Below, one piece after another: positions 8,976 to 16,917 of a stretch of 64,000 bases of DNA; the stretch's first letter is position 1, and each line of letters begins with the position of its first letter. The stretch covers positions 806,001 to 870,000 of the forward strand of contig NZ_SWFM01000001.1 in the NCBI RefSeq assembly GCF_005144865.1. The letters run 5' to 3'. Under the pieces are notes generated by a model, which saw nothing but the letters and a program-made list of their open reading frames with translations, was not told where the DNA came from and did not search any database. The DNA comes from Guptibacillus hwajinpoensis. Lineage in GTDB: Bacteria > Bacillota > Bacilli > Bacillales > Guptibacillaceae. The translations under genes were made by a program, and so were the position numbers.

Positions 8976-9058
8976 TTCATCACTACCTTTTTAATTATTG
9001 AAAGACCTGCCTATTTTTTTACTGATAGAAAGTAATTATTCATAAATTCTCATTTCAA

Positions 9059-9089
9059 TAAAAAAAAACAGATCTTTTTAAGATCTGTT
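9059..9089 (-). terminator. Terminator downstream of the DUF1871 pseudogene
   Basis: AACAGATCTT/AAGATCTGTT stem followed on the minus strand by nine T residues. It belongs to the minus-strand gene that ends at 9102. Confidence 0.85.
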
Positions 9090-9101
9090 CAGGAATAATT
9101 C

Positions 9102-9354
9102 TTATAGCTCGCAAGATGAATTATTTTTGAGAACCAGAAGCGCACTTGCGATCTCCCGGCACTTCGAAGTTGGAATTGTTTCTTCATATGAAAACTGATA
9201 AATCTCTTGAATTTCTCTTGTTAACTGTTCTGTATCATCTAGCTGATGAACGAGTTGTACAACATCGCAAGCTTCAGTATCATAATCATCTGCACCTATT
9301 CCAAGAGGATCTCATTACAACGAGTTCAATATTCAATTGGCTTACGTTTTTCAT
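9102..9354 (-). pseudogene. Frameshifted DUF1871 (YugE-like) gene
   Basis: From the ATG at 9354 (preceded by GGTAGGTGG) the frame reads MKNVSQLNIELVV and then stops. A second frame starting around 9311 encodes DPLGIGADDYDTEACDVVQL, a Leu-Asp-Asp segment, IPTSKCREIASALL and NNSSCEL before a TAA at 9102. Together the halves look like the DUF1871 family, in which an Asn-Glu-Trp-Asp-Pro stretch is expected at the junction; about five bases seem to be missing there. The promoter-proximal ribosome site and terminator are intact, suggesting a recent mutation or a sequencing error. Confidence 0.6.
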
Positions 9355-9403
9355 TCATACCACCTACCTTACATCGATAGTTTATCATAACCTCAACGCT
9401 CGA

Positions 9404-9430
9404 ACATACGCTAATGTTCCGCATACATTA
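9404..9430 (+). promoter_or_regulatory. Sigma-K-type promoter of the gerP cluster
   Basis: AAC A followed after 16 nt (counting from AC) by gCATAcatTA fits the mother-cell sigma-K consensus (AC, N16, CATAnnnTA). It lies 34 nt before the first gerP gene. In B. subtilis gerP is known to be expressed in the mother cell under sigma-K, which agrees. Confidence 0.6.
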
Positions 9431-9463
9431 TTACAAGAATGCAGTTAAAAAGGATGTGAAAAC

Positions 9464-9685
9464 ATGCCGGCACTAGTTGGAGCAATCAAGGTAAATGCAA
9501 TCGGAAGCAGTGGCGTCTTTCACGTCGGTGATGTGTTTATTGTATCTCCTACAAGCGCTATCCGGACATTTGCAGGTGCAGGTTCGTTTAATACTGGTAA
9601 TGGTCTTAATGTGAGCAGTTCATATAGTGTAACAAGCGTTAACGATAGTGATGTCGCTGATCAAAATGTGGTCGCAAACATCTAA
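9464..9685 (+). CDS. Spore germination protein, GerPA/GerPF family (first copy)
   Basis: A 73-residue protein of the GerPA/GerPF family, which acts in the spore coat and lets nutrient germinants pass to the inner membrane receptors. It opens with MPALVGAIKVN, then GVFHVGDV, FAGAGSFNTGNG and ends VADQNVVANI; all are family blocks. It opens the cluster. Because the second family member (10997) directly precedes gerPB, as gerPA does in B. subtilis, this copy is more likely the GerPF equivalent, though that is an inference from order. Confidence 0.88.
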   Translation: MPALVGAIKVNAIGSSGVFHVGDVFIVSPTSAIRTFAGAGSFNTGNGLNVSSSYSVTSVNDSDVADQNVVANI

Positions 9686-9756
9686 CAGGGCATTCACCTA
9701 CTTTTGTTCTCTCGCATATAGTACCATATACATTTTGATACGGGAGTTGATGGTCA

Positions 9757-10365
9757 ATGTATCCAAACGATAATATATACGGGATCCTGCAACGGATGCA
9801 ACAACACATTGAACAACAAAACCATCGGATCAAAATGCTTGAAAATATGGTAGATAATTTAAAGGACGGTTATGAACAATTATCGAAAGCACCAAAAACA
9901 AACATTGAAAAAATTGAATACAAATTCGATCAATTAAAAATAGAACGCCTTGACGGGACGCTTAATATTGGACTCAACCCTAACGATGGTGCTGATATGC
10001 TTCAGGATTTCACAGTGAATGGAACAAATGGAATGAATCCTCCTTCTATAGCGCCCGAAACGATTCAATCCATTCAACAGAATATTAATTCATATATGCA
10101 GAATGGCGCATTAAAACAACTTGGTGAGCTTGAACAAAAATACAATTACCCTCTTGACGATCCATATCGACACTTTATTTTAAATGATATTCAAAAGCAG
10201 CTTGATCAGCGCATTAATTATTACATTAATCAGCAAACAGACCGTTCTCCTAATGCCTCTCCACAAGAATTATCAGAAGAAATAGAGAACAAATTAAAAC
10301 GAGATATTGTGAATGGAATGGAAGCATTTATAAAAAATTTACCAAAAAGGACTGATTCATCATGA
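9757..10365 (+). CDS. gerPC: Spore germination protein GerPC
   Basis: At 202 residues it matches GerPC, the largest GerP protein and a coat component needed for permeability to germinants. The N-terminal third is a coiled coil (about residues 8-45), followed by IEKIEYKFDQLKIERLDGTLNIGL, the family hallmark. The stop overlaps the start of gerPD (ATGA). The 71-nt gap before it is too short for gerPB, which normally lies here. Confidence 0.92.
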   Translation: MYPNDNIYGILQRMQQHIEQQNHRIKMLENMVDNLKDGYEQLSKAPKTNIEKIEYKFDQLKIERLDGTLNIGLNPNDGADMLQDFTVNGTNGMNPPSIAPETIQSIQQNINSYMQNGALKQLGELEQKYNYPLDDPYRHFILNDIQKQLDQRINYYINQQTDRSPNASPQELSEEIENKLKRDIVNGMEAFIKNLPKRTDSS

Positions 10366-10538
10366 ACTACACTGTCATTAACAGGGGCCTTTCCGTTGGA
10401 AATATCACGGTAACAGCTGTAGCAAGCTCCTCAATATTACTTGTAGGTGATACAGAATCGATTGCTTGCTCATCCATTTTCGACACTCCTCCAGAATCCT
10501 TAATTGTTACAAGACCTTTCGTACCATTATCATCTTAA
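10362..10538 (+). CDS. gerPD: Spore germination protein GerPD
   Basis: A 58-residue protein starting at the ATG that overlaps the gerPC stop. MNYTVINRGLSVGNITVTAV, then SSILLVGDTESI, is the GerPD pattern: a short beta-rich protein with a VGD turn, like the central part of the other GerP proteins. It ends 2 nt before gerPE. Confidence 0.85.
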   Translation: MNYTVINRGLSVGNITVTAVASSSILLVGDTESIACSSIFDTPPESLIVTRPFVPLSS

Positions 10539-10540
10539 GT

Positions 10541-10930
10541 ATGCATAGTCGATCTTCTTTAGTTAACTGGATGAACATTTTATCCGTGGATAGTTCTGGG
10601 ACAGTGCAAATTGGTGACAGTAATCAAATTACTCCAGAAACCAAAATTTTTGCTATACAAAGAGAACAACCGATTTTTAAAGGAAATGAATATGAGGACC
10701 TCTCTTCTTTTTCTATTTATAGCCAGCCTCTGCCAATTCCACTACTAACTGAAGCCATTAACCATGTGACAGTTCACGAAAATCCCGTTATTAAAGTAAA
10801 CAGTATTCAAGTACTTGGGGTTGCAGCTTCAGGCGTTATTCATGTGGGATCAACTAGAACGATCCAAGCAGAATCGAGGGTTAAAAATATTCGACAGTTC
10901 TTTACTGATCCCAACGAGGGTAATGAATAA
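10541..10930 (+). CDS. gerPE: Spore germination protein GerPE
   Basis: I start it at the ATG at 10541, two bases after the gerPD stop, giving 129 residues, the usual GerPE size. Two family turns are visible: SSGTVQIGDSNQI near residue 19 and ASGVIHVGSTRTI near 100. No strong ribosome site precedes it, so translation is probably coupled to gerPD. Confidence 0.85.
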   Translation: MHSRSSLVNWMNILSVDSSGTVQIGDSNQITPETKIFAIQREQPIFKGNEYEDLSSFSIYSQPLPIPLLTEAINHVTVHENPVIKVNSIQVLGVAASGVIHVGSTRTIQAESRVKNIRQFFTDPNEGNE

Positions 10931-10996
10931 CAAGAACGCATCCATTAAACTACACATACAATACGGTATCACGATCATTGCAAAGGATGTTCAATC

Positions 10997-11212
10997 ATGC
11001 CTTCAATCGTAGGACCAGTCAAAATTAATAGTGCAGGCGGCGTCGTTAACTTTGGAGATAGTTTTAATACGACACCTAAATCAACTTCAAAAACATACGC
11101 TGGTTCGGGTGCATTTAATACAGGCGATTTTCATGTAGTAAACAACGGATTTAGTTTAACCAACTCACTTGATCCTGACATCGCCGATCAAGACATCACC
11201 GCAAACAACTAG
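10997..11212 (+). CDS. Spore germination protein, GerPA/GerPF family (second copy)
   Basis: A 71-residue paralogue of the first cluster gene: MPSIVGPVKINS, GGVVNFGDSF, TYAGSGAFNTGDF and PDIADQDITANN. Preceded by AAAGGATGTTCAATC. Its position directly before gerPB suggests the GerPA role. Both copies together give the pair of related proteins known from B. subtilis gerP. Confidence 0.88.
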   Translation: MPSIVGPVKINSAGGVVNFGDSFNTTPKSTSKTYAGSGAFNTGDFHVVNNGFSLTNSLDPDIADQDITANN

Positions 11213-11226
11213 GGAGCTGAAGATTC

Positions 11227-11436
11227 GTGAATTTCTTTGTGAATCAAAACATCGTTATTCATCAGCTAAGAGTCGAAGGAATTTCGAACTCTTCAGTCCT
11301 GCAAATCGGTAGCGCAGGTATTATTAAGCCACTTTCGAACTTATATAACACTGGCACATACACTGAACCAGCTCCTGAACTTGAAGCTACGCAAGGTGAC
11401 ACAACACCTTATGTACCATTAGCACCACCAACATAG
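11227..11436 (+). CDS. gerPB: Spore germination protein GerPB
   Basis: Sixty-nine residues beginning at GTG, with GGGAG 11 nt before it. The block VEGISNSSVLQIGSAGIIKPLS and LYNTGTYTEPAP are typical of GerPB; the C-terminus is Pro/Thr rich. In B. subtilis gerPB is the second gene of the operon, here it is last, just before the terminator. Confidence 0.88.
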   Translation: MNFFVNQNIVIHQLRVEGISNSSVLQIGSAGIIKPLSNLYNTGTYTEPAPELEATQGDTTPYVPLAPPT

Positions 11437-11468
11437 AAATAGCCGCCAAAGGGCGGCTATTTCTATGT
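11431..11468 (+). terminator. Terminator of the gerP cluster
   Basis: A perfect 17-bp stem (ACATAGAAATAGCCGCC paired with its complement) with a 4-nt loop overlaps the end of gerPB. The T-run is poor, but the stem is very stable and may work for both strands. Confidence 0.8.
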
Positions 11469-11511
11469 TTCTAATAATTTTGATGGAAAGCTTAATTTGC
11501 ACTTTAATGAA

Positions 11512-14316
11512 TCACTCTTTAGTGTTGCTTTTTTCCTTTTGACTAGTTTCCGCATCACCAGTCTCAGACTGTGACGAATCTTCATTATTAGAAGATTGTT
11601 TCACGCTATCCTCGGAAGAATCATTAGATGGATTACTAGTCTCATCTTTAGCTCCACTACCTTGAGTCTTTCCGTTGCCTTCATTGCTACTTTCCTTATC
11701 ATTGCTTTGATTGCTATCATTACTATCGCTACTTCCGCTGCTATCGCTCTGGCTATCTCCAGAAGTGCTTCCACTTTCGTCGTTATTTCCTCCACTTTCA
11801 TTGCTACCGCTGTTTTCGTTCGTTTCGCTACTCTCGTCTTCACCGTTATTGGAACTTCCACTTTGGTCATTGCTACTACCAGTATCAGACTCTTCATCGG
11901 TTTCACCAGTGCCGCCGCCATCGCCATTGTTATCTGCATCGGTGTCACCTGTACTAGTTTCGTCTGAGCTATTAGTGTTATCTTCTTGAGTTTCCTGTTC
12001 GCTTTCCTGCTCTGAACCCTCTGTCGATTGAGGTTCTTCTTCTACAGGCTCTTGTTCTTTATTAGCTTCTTCCGTAGCAGGATCTTTCTTCTTTTCTTTT
12101 TCAGGTTCTTTCTTGTCAGGTTTTCCTTCAGGTTGATTTACCTTAGTATCTTCTTTAGTCGATTCTTTTTTATCCGGTTCTTGTTCTTCTGTTGGTTGAT
12201 CAGAAGATTGCTTCTTATTGGATTTTGAATCGCTAGAGTTATTTTCTTTCTCTTTCTTCACTGAATCCTGCCTCTTCGGTTCTGGGATAACGGCTTTTTT
12301 CGGTTCTTCACCTTTGAAATACAATTCTTTAATGATCTCGCTAGAAGGTGTTTTCTTATTCGCACGTAATCCAGTATTCTTATCGATTTTTAATTCGACG
12401 ACTGATTCAGGTTTTTCAAAAGGTTTCGTTTGTTTTCCTTCTGAAACCTTGCTCATAATATGTTGGAAAAGGAGCTTGGCAATATCATCATCTTTCTTAT
12501 GAATATAGCTCTCTTGCGTTGTTTCATCATAGCCTGTCCAAACAGCTGCAGTGTAGTTCGTTGTATAGCCAGAGAACCATGCATCAGAGGTACCATCTCC
12601 ATTTATTTCTTCAGGTAAATTGGTTGTTCCAGTTTTACCAGCAATGTCGAGTCCTTTTACCGCTGCTTGCATACCAGTTCCGTCTTGAACAACCGTCCGA
12701 AGCATATCCGTTATCATGTAGGCTGTACCTTTGTTCATCACTCGTTTAGATTCTGAAGTTAGAGCTAGTTCTTTTCCATTTGGATAGACTACTTTCTCTA
12801 CACTATACGGTTCATGAAAAGCACCGCCTGATCCGAATGCAGCATATGCACCCGAAAGTTGTAGGGGAGAGATACCTTTTGCGAACCCTCCGATTGCATA
12901 TGCAGGATATGTTTGGTCAATTGTAATTCCTAAATTCTTAGCAAAAGCCTGTGCCTCTTCTTCACCAACTTCCATAAATGCTTTTATGGCTGGAATGTTG
13001 TAAGACCACTGCAATGCTTCACGAATTGAGACGCTTCCCTGAAATTCATCGTTCCAATTGCTAAATTCTTTCCCATTAAGCTCTAGCTTTTCATCAACAA
13101 ATTGCTTATTTGTTGACCACTTTTGTTTTTCTATTCCAGGTGCATAATCAAGGATAGGTTTAATCGTTGACCCTGGTGATCGCTGTAATTGTGTAGCATA
13201 GTTAAACCCTTTTTGGACATCATCTTCACCAGTTTGACGGTTTCCACCTATAGCTCTAATTGCTCCTGTTTGTGTATCTAAAAGAGAAATACCCGCTCTG
13301 AAATCATCATCTGGATAAGACACTGCACTATCAGTTGTCAAGGCATTGTCAACAATCTCTTGTGCGCCCTGATCTAAAGTTGTGTAAATTTCTAACCCAC
13401 CTGAGTAAAGCGCTTCTTCTGAAATTCCAGCTTTCTCTAAATCGGTAATGACTTGATCAATAAAAGCATCGTTTGTTGTCGGCTGTTTTTTCTGTTCAAC
13501 AATCATATCCTTTACAGAGGTAGAAGCTGCTTCTTTTCTTTCATTTTCAGAAATAAAGCCATGTTGCTCCATCAAACTTAAAACAGTTGCGCGTCGATCG
13601 TTTGCAAGTTCTGGGTGTTTATAAGGGTCGTATCCTGAAGGCCTCTGAGGTAATCCTGCAAGAAGAGCAGCTTCCCCTGTCGTTAATTCATCTAGTGATT
13701 TATTGAAATAAACATCAGCAGCAGTTGCAACCCCATAAGCACCCTGCCCAAAATAAATTTTATTTAGATACATGCTGAGAATTTCTTGTTTTGAATATTT
13801 TTTCTCTAACTGTACGGCTAAGTAAGCTTCCTGCACTTTACGCTTCATAGTTTTTTCAGGTTCAAGAAGCATATTTTTCACTACTTGTTGAGTAATTGTA
13901 CTTGCACCTTCAGCTCCAAACCCGTCTTTAACGTTAGCAACTACGGCTCCGCCTATACGTTTAATGTCGACACCATTATGCTCGAAGAACCTAACGTCCT
14001 CCACCGCTATAAACGCATTGACCACACCATCAGGAATCTCATCAAATGCGACTATTTTTCGGTGTTCCTTTCCTACTATATCTTTAATTTTATTTCCTTC
14101 TGCATCATAAAGTGTAGATGATTGCGGTAAATTCAATTTATTTTCTTCAAGCGCTGGCGCTTCATCTATATAAGCATATGTTTGATAACTACCGAACGAC
14201 AGAACGAAAACCATTAAGAAAGCAACTAATAGTAGAACGTTGCGTGCAAAATGCTTCTTTTTCTTCCCTTTCGTTTGACCTTGCTCACGGCTGTTATCAT
14301 TTATTTTTTTCCCCAT
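11512..14316 (-). CDS. Class A penicillin-binding protein with long acidic tail
   Basis: A bifunctional peptidoglycan synthase of the PBP1A/1B type, 934 residues. A basic start and a membrane anchor (about 25-47) lead to the glycosyltransferase domain (about 60-250; EDVRFFEHNGVD and EGASTITQQVVKN), then a transpeptidase with the SPGSTIKP Ser-x-x-Lys motif, SYN and GKTGTT. From about residue 690 the protein is Ser/Asp/Glu/Gly/Asn-rich low complexity, nearly 240 residues. I begin at 14316, where AAGGGGGATCATT precedes ATG GGG. The tail resembles PonA of B. subtilis, which also has a disordered Ser/Asn-rich C-terminus, but this one is longer. Confidence 0.93.
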   Translation of the reverse strand: MGKKINDNSREQGQTKGKKKKHFARNVLLLVAFLMVFVLSFGSYQTYAYIDEAPALEENKLNLPQSSTLYDAEGNKIKDIVGKEHRKIVAFDEIPDGVVNAFIAVEDVRFFEHNGVDIKRIGGAVVANVKDGFGAEGASTITQQVVKNMLLEPEKTMKRKVQEAYLAVQLEKKYSKQEILSMYLNKIYFGQGAYGVATAADVYFNKSLDELTTGEAALLAGLPQRPSGYDPYKHPELANDRRATVLSLMEQHGFISENERKEAASTSVKDMIVEQKKQPTTNDAFIDQVITDLEKAGISEEALYSGGLEIYTTLDQGAQEIVDNALTTDSAVSYPDDDFRAGISLLDTQTGAIRAIGGNRQTGEDDVQKGFNYATQLQRSPGSTIKPILDYAPGIEKQKWSTNKQFVDEKLELNGKEFSNWNDEFQGSVSIREALQWSYNIPAIKAFMEVGEEEAQAFAKNLGITIDQTYPAYAIGGFAKGISPLQLSGAYAAFGSGGAFHEPYSVEKVVYPNGKELALTSESKRVMNKGTAYMITDMLRTVVQDGTGMQAAVKGLDIAGKTGTTNLPEEINGDGTSDAWFSGYTTNYTAAVWTGYDETTQESYIHKKDDDIAKLLFQHIMSKVSEGKQTKPFEKPESVVELKIDKNTGLRANKKTPSSEIIKELYFKGEEPKKAVIPEPKRQDSVKKEKENNSSDSKSNKKQSSDQPTEEQEPDKKESTKEDTKVNQPEGKPDKKEPEKEKKKDPATEEANKEQEPVEEEPQSTEGSEQESEQETQEDNTNSSDETSTGDTDADNNGDGGGTGETDEESDTGSSNDQSGSSNNGEDESSETNENSGSNESGGNNDESGSTSGDSQSDSSGSSDSNDSNQSNDKESSNEGNGKTQGSGAKDETSNPSNDSSEDSVKQSSNNEDSSQSETGDAETSQKEKSNTKE

Positions 14317-14450
14317 AATGATCCCCCTTATTTCAAATACCATAAAGGGTTGATACCCAAATGTTTCAAATTAAAAACATCAAGTACGAGATAGAAACAT
14401 TTTCTTAACAACTTTCATATAGTAGTAACGTCTAATAAGGGGGATTGTAA

Positions 14451-15296
14451 TTGGATACGAATAGTACACAAGTGTTGCTGTCATGGGGTTACACATTTCG
14501 AAACCACCTTACTTCCAGTTTCATTCAAAACGAAATAAAAAATATATTAATTTCTAATACGGAAGAATGGCTTCAGGAGTTAGAACTTCGAACAGGAGTA
14601 ATTGATAAAAATGTTTATGAAAAAGCCCAAAGATTATATGATGAATTTCAAGCAGCTTCAAGAGTACAACGAACTGTTCCAATAGGTGGTCACACACTTC
14701 CTCCTCTCCCTTATGCTTACAATGGTCTAGAACCTTCTATCTCTGAACGGATTATGAGACTACACCATGATATCCATCACCAAAGCTATGTAGATGGCTT
14801 AAATAAAGCAGAATTAGCTTTACAAGAAGCAAGAAAAAATGAAAAGTTCGACTTAATTAAACACTGGGAACGTGAATTAGCTTTTAACGGTGCAGGTCAT
14901 TATCTCCACACGCTTTTTTGGAGGATCATGAGTCCAAATGGGGGGACACCAAAAGGGTCTATTGTAAAAGAGATTAATAAAAGTTTTGGCAGCTTCAATC
15001 AATTTAAACAACAGTTTACAAATGCCGCTAATAAAGTAGAAGGTTCAGGTTGGGCTATTCTCGTATGGTCACCTGTTTCGAGAAGACTTGAAATTCTTCA
15101 AGCAGAAAAACATCAGAATTTAAGTCAATGGGACGTTGTTCCATTGCTAGCCCTTGATGTTTGGGAACATGCCTATTATCTTCAATATGAGAATAACCGA
15201 AAGCAGTATATCAACAATTGGTGGAAAGTTGTGAACTGGGAAGAAGTCAACAAACGTTTCGAGAAAGCCAGAACGATTGCATGGGAACCGTTTTAA
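14451..15296 (+). CDS. sodF: Superoxide dismutase (Fe/Mn family, SodF-like)
   Basis: Converts superoxide to peroxide and oxygen. The 281-residue length equals the SodF protein of B. subtilis, with an N-terminal extension of about 80 residues before the normal SOD start (LPPLPYAYNGLEPSIS near 84). Metal ligands lie in HHDIHH (105-110), H153 of YLHTLFW, and D236 and H240 of DVWEHAYYLQY. It begins at TTG, with AAGGGGGA seven bases upstream. It is divergent from the PBP gene and ends at a strong terminator. Which metal is used is not decided by the sequence I can see. Confidence 0.85.
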   Translation: MDTNSTQVLLSWGYTFRNHLTSSFIQNEIKNILISNTEEWLQELELRTGVIDKNVYEKAQRLYDEFQAASRVQRTVPIGGHTLPPLPYAYNGLEPSISERIMRLHHDIHHQSYVDGLNKAELALQEARKNEKFDLIKHWERELAFNGAGHYLHTLFWRIMSPNGGTPKGSIVKEINKSFGSFNQFKQQFTNAANKVEGSGWAILVWSPVSRRLEILQAEKHQNLSQWDVVPLLALDVWEHAYYLQYENNRKQYINNWWKVVNWEEVNKRFEKARTIAWEPF

Positions 15297-15300
15297 CACA

Positions 15301-15345
15301 ATGCAAAAAGCAAAGGTGATTAAGCCTTTGCTTTTTGCATTTTTT
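15301..15345 (+). terminator. Rho-independent terminator of sodF
   Basis: A perfect 16-bp stem (ATGCAAAAAGCAAAGG) with an 8-nt loop followed by six T residues. It may also serve the opposing gene. Confidence 0.9.
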
Positions 15346-15359
15346 CATTCACCATTCAA

Positions 15360-15686
15360 TTAACGATATGGACCATACCCGTATGGCGGTCGACCACCAT
15401 AATATGCTGGATACCCACCGTAGCCTCCATATCCCGGTTGCCCATAGCCCTGGTATCCACCACCATATCCAGGAGGATAACCATACCCACCTCCTGGATA
15501 GCCGTAGCCGCCATATATCCCTGGTATTACAAGAGCTCCCAATAGACCGCCTGCAAGACCACCCGCAAAAGCAGCTCCAATTATCGGAAATGGTCGTTGA
15601 TAAGCGTACTGTCTCATTTCATGAGATATTCTGGTATCCGGATAAGCACTATGATAAATCCCTTGCATGGGAATGTAATTATTCAT
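15360..15686 (-). CDS. Gly/Tyr/Pro-rich protein, probably spore coat or surface
   Basis: With the start at 15686 (after GGGAGGACACAT) the protein has 108 residues. The first 35 are ordinary, followed by a hydrophobic Gly-Ala segment (IIGAAFAGGLAGGLLGALVIPGI) and then about 60 residues of GGYGYP- and GYGG-type repeats. Such composition is seen in spore coat proteins of bacilli, where Tyr can be cross-linked. That role is an inference; the hydrophobic segment may insert into a membrane. Confidence 0.7.
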   Translation of the reverse strand: MNNYIPMQGIYHSAYPDTRISHEMRQYAYQRPFPIIGAAFAGGLAGGLLGALVIPGIYGGYGYPGGGYGYPPGYGGGYQGYGQPGYGGYGGYPAYYGGRPPYGYGPYR

Positions 15687-15797
15687 ATGTGTCCTCCCTT
15701 TCCTGATGGGCATCATGATAATTGCCTACAGTATAAGGTATGGTCATTTGCTATTTCGGGAAGGGACATTAGCGGAGAAACCACAATTCTTATTAAT

Positions 15798-16001
15798 TTA
15801 GAAACGTGGCCAATACACGCTAAACCAAACCACTAGGATCCCTGAAGCAAATAAATATAACTCTGGTGTTTGTGAGATATAGACGAAATAGTCAATGAGA
15901 CTATGTCCAATAATAATTAAATTAAGTTCAAGAATTAACGTAACACCACCTGCAACAGAGAGTCCAAAACCGACGAGAAAAATGAAGAAGCGCACGATCA
16001 T
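15798..16001 (-). CDS. Small membrane protein, unknown
   Basis: A 67-residue protein of three hydrophobic segments, almost all membrane-embedded, ending in VYWPRF. It resembles small conserved membrane proteins of bacilli, but I cannot name the family. The ribosome site is weak (TATAGGAT). Confidence 0.55.
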   Translation of the reverse strand: MIVRFFIFLVGFGLSVAGGVTLILELNLIIIGHSLIDYFVYISQTPELYLFASGILVVWFSVYWPRF

Positions 16002-16177
16002 ATCCTATAGGCAGTTCTTCTTTGTTTCATACCGGCCTGTCCCTCCTCACTCGTTTACTACTCATCGTATTTAGGAAAAGGCGTAATTATGCTCGTCAAA
16101 CCGTTTTACTTTCGTTTTTTTTACATACGTGCTAAAACCAAAAGGTAAACTACATTGTATTGGAAGGAGGAGTAAGC

Positions 16178-16915
16178 ATGATTGAAAAAGTAGAACAAGC
16201 CGTTCAACAAAACTGGGTACCGTCTTTTCGTTATGAAAAGAATGAAACAGCACCATTTACACCCTTCACTAAAGACCTTAACAACGCAAAAGGCGTCGTC
16301 ATTACAACTGGCGGAGTATACGTAAAAGGTCAAACACCTTTCAATGATAATTATGGATTAGGTGATCCATCTTATCGCGAAATTCCAGTTGATACTGACC
16401 TTAAAGACGTTTCTTTCTCACATGAACATTACGACCAAACAAATGTAAGACAAGATCCAAACGTTCTTTTCCCACTGGATGTAATGAAAGAGCTCCAATC
16501 AGAAGGTCGCATTGGCGAACTCGCCAATACGCACTACAGCTTTATGGGTTATATCCCAACGCCTCATCCCCTAAAAAACGTAACAGCTAAAGAGGTGGCA
16601 AAAAAACTTCTTCAAGAAAACGTAGACTTTGCCCTATTGGTCCCTTCATGACCAGTCTGCCAACAGTCGGCCGGTCTGGTCGCGCGCGTACTTGAAGAAC
16701 ACGGCATTGCAACAGTTGCCCTTACAATGTCAAAAGAAATCAGCGAACACGTTAACATCCCTCGCTCTCTCTACAATCGCTTCCCATTCGGCAGCGCAGT
16801 AGGACAACCAGGCAACAAAGAACAACACAAACAAGTCCTAAATAAAGCCCTCGACACACTAGTCGAAGCAACAGAAAGCGGCAAAGTAGAAGAATCAGGA
16901 ATTAAATTTAAATAA
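16178..16915 (+). CDS. GrdB-family selenoprotein with in-frame TGA (UxxC motif)
   Basis: A 245-residue protein of the glycine/sarcosine/betaine reductase selenoprotein B family if the TGA at 16649-16651 is read as selenocysteine (residue 158). Both sides of the TGA are in one frame with no other stop. Before it stand GLGDPSYREIPVDTD, SHEHYD, NVLFPLDVMKEL and THYSFMGY, after it PVCQQSAGLVARVLEEHGI, giving a U158-P-V-C161 redox pair in the place where GrdB has its Sec. The start at 16178 follows GGAGGAG. The substrate in bacilli is unknown; a redox role is inferred. A hairpin begins at the TGA. sel genes are not in the window. Confidence 0.85.
16650..16681 (+). promoter_or_regulatory. SECIS-like hairpin
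   Basis: GACCAG (16650-16655) pairs with CTGGTC (16676-16681), six perfect pairs starting inside the TGA itself. Above an internal loop, GCC (16659-16661) pairs with GGC (16669-16671) around a 7-nt AACAGTC loop that holds a GU. Bacterial SECIS elements sit right after the Sec codon with a G-containing apical loop, so position and shape fit SelB recruitment. Confidence 0.6.
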
Positions 16916-16917
16916 CG

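Noticed and set aside
9146..9448. Plus-strand open frame opposite the DUF1871 remnant
   Set aside because: The minus-strand reading matches a known family with ribosome site and terminator; the plus-strand frame matches nothing and lacks a ribosome site.
11596..12500. Several open frames on the plus strand opposite the PBP tail
   Set aside because: They are made of Ser/Leu/Phe/Ile low-complexity residues, the mirror of the repetitive acidic codons; no ribosome sites support them.
16178..16651. Selenoprotein gene as a simple pseudogene split by a stop
   Set aside because: Both halves retain family blocks in one frame and the TGA lies at the U-x-x-C position with a hairpin. A nonsense mutation remains possible but is less likely.
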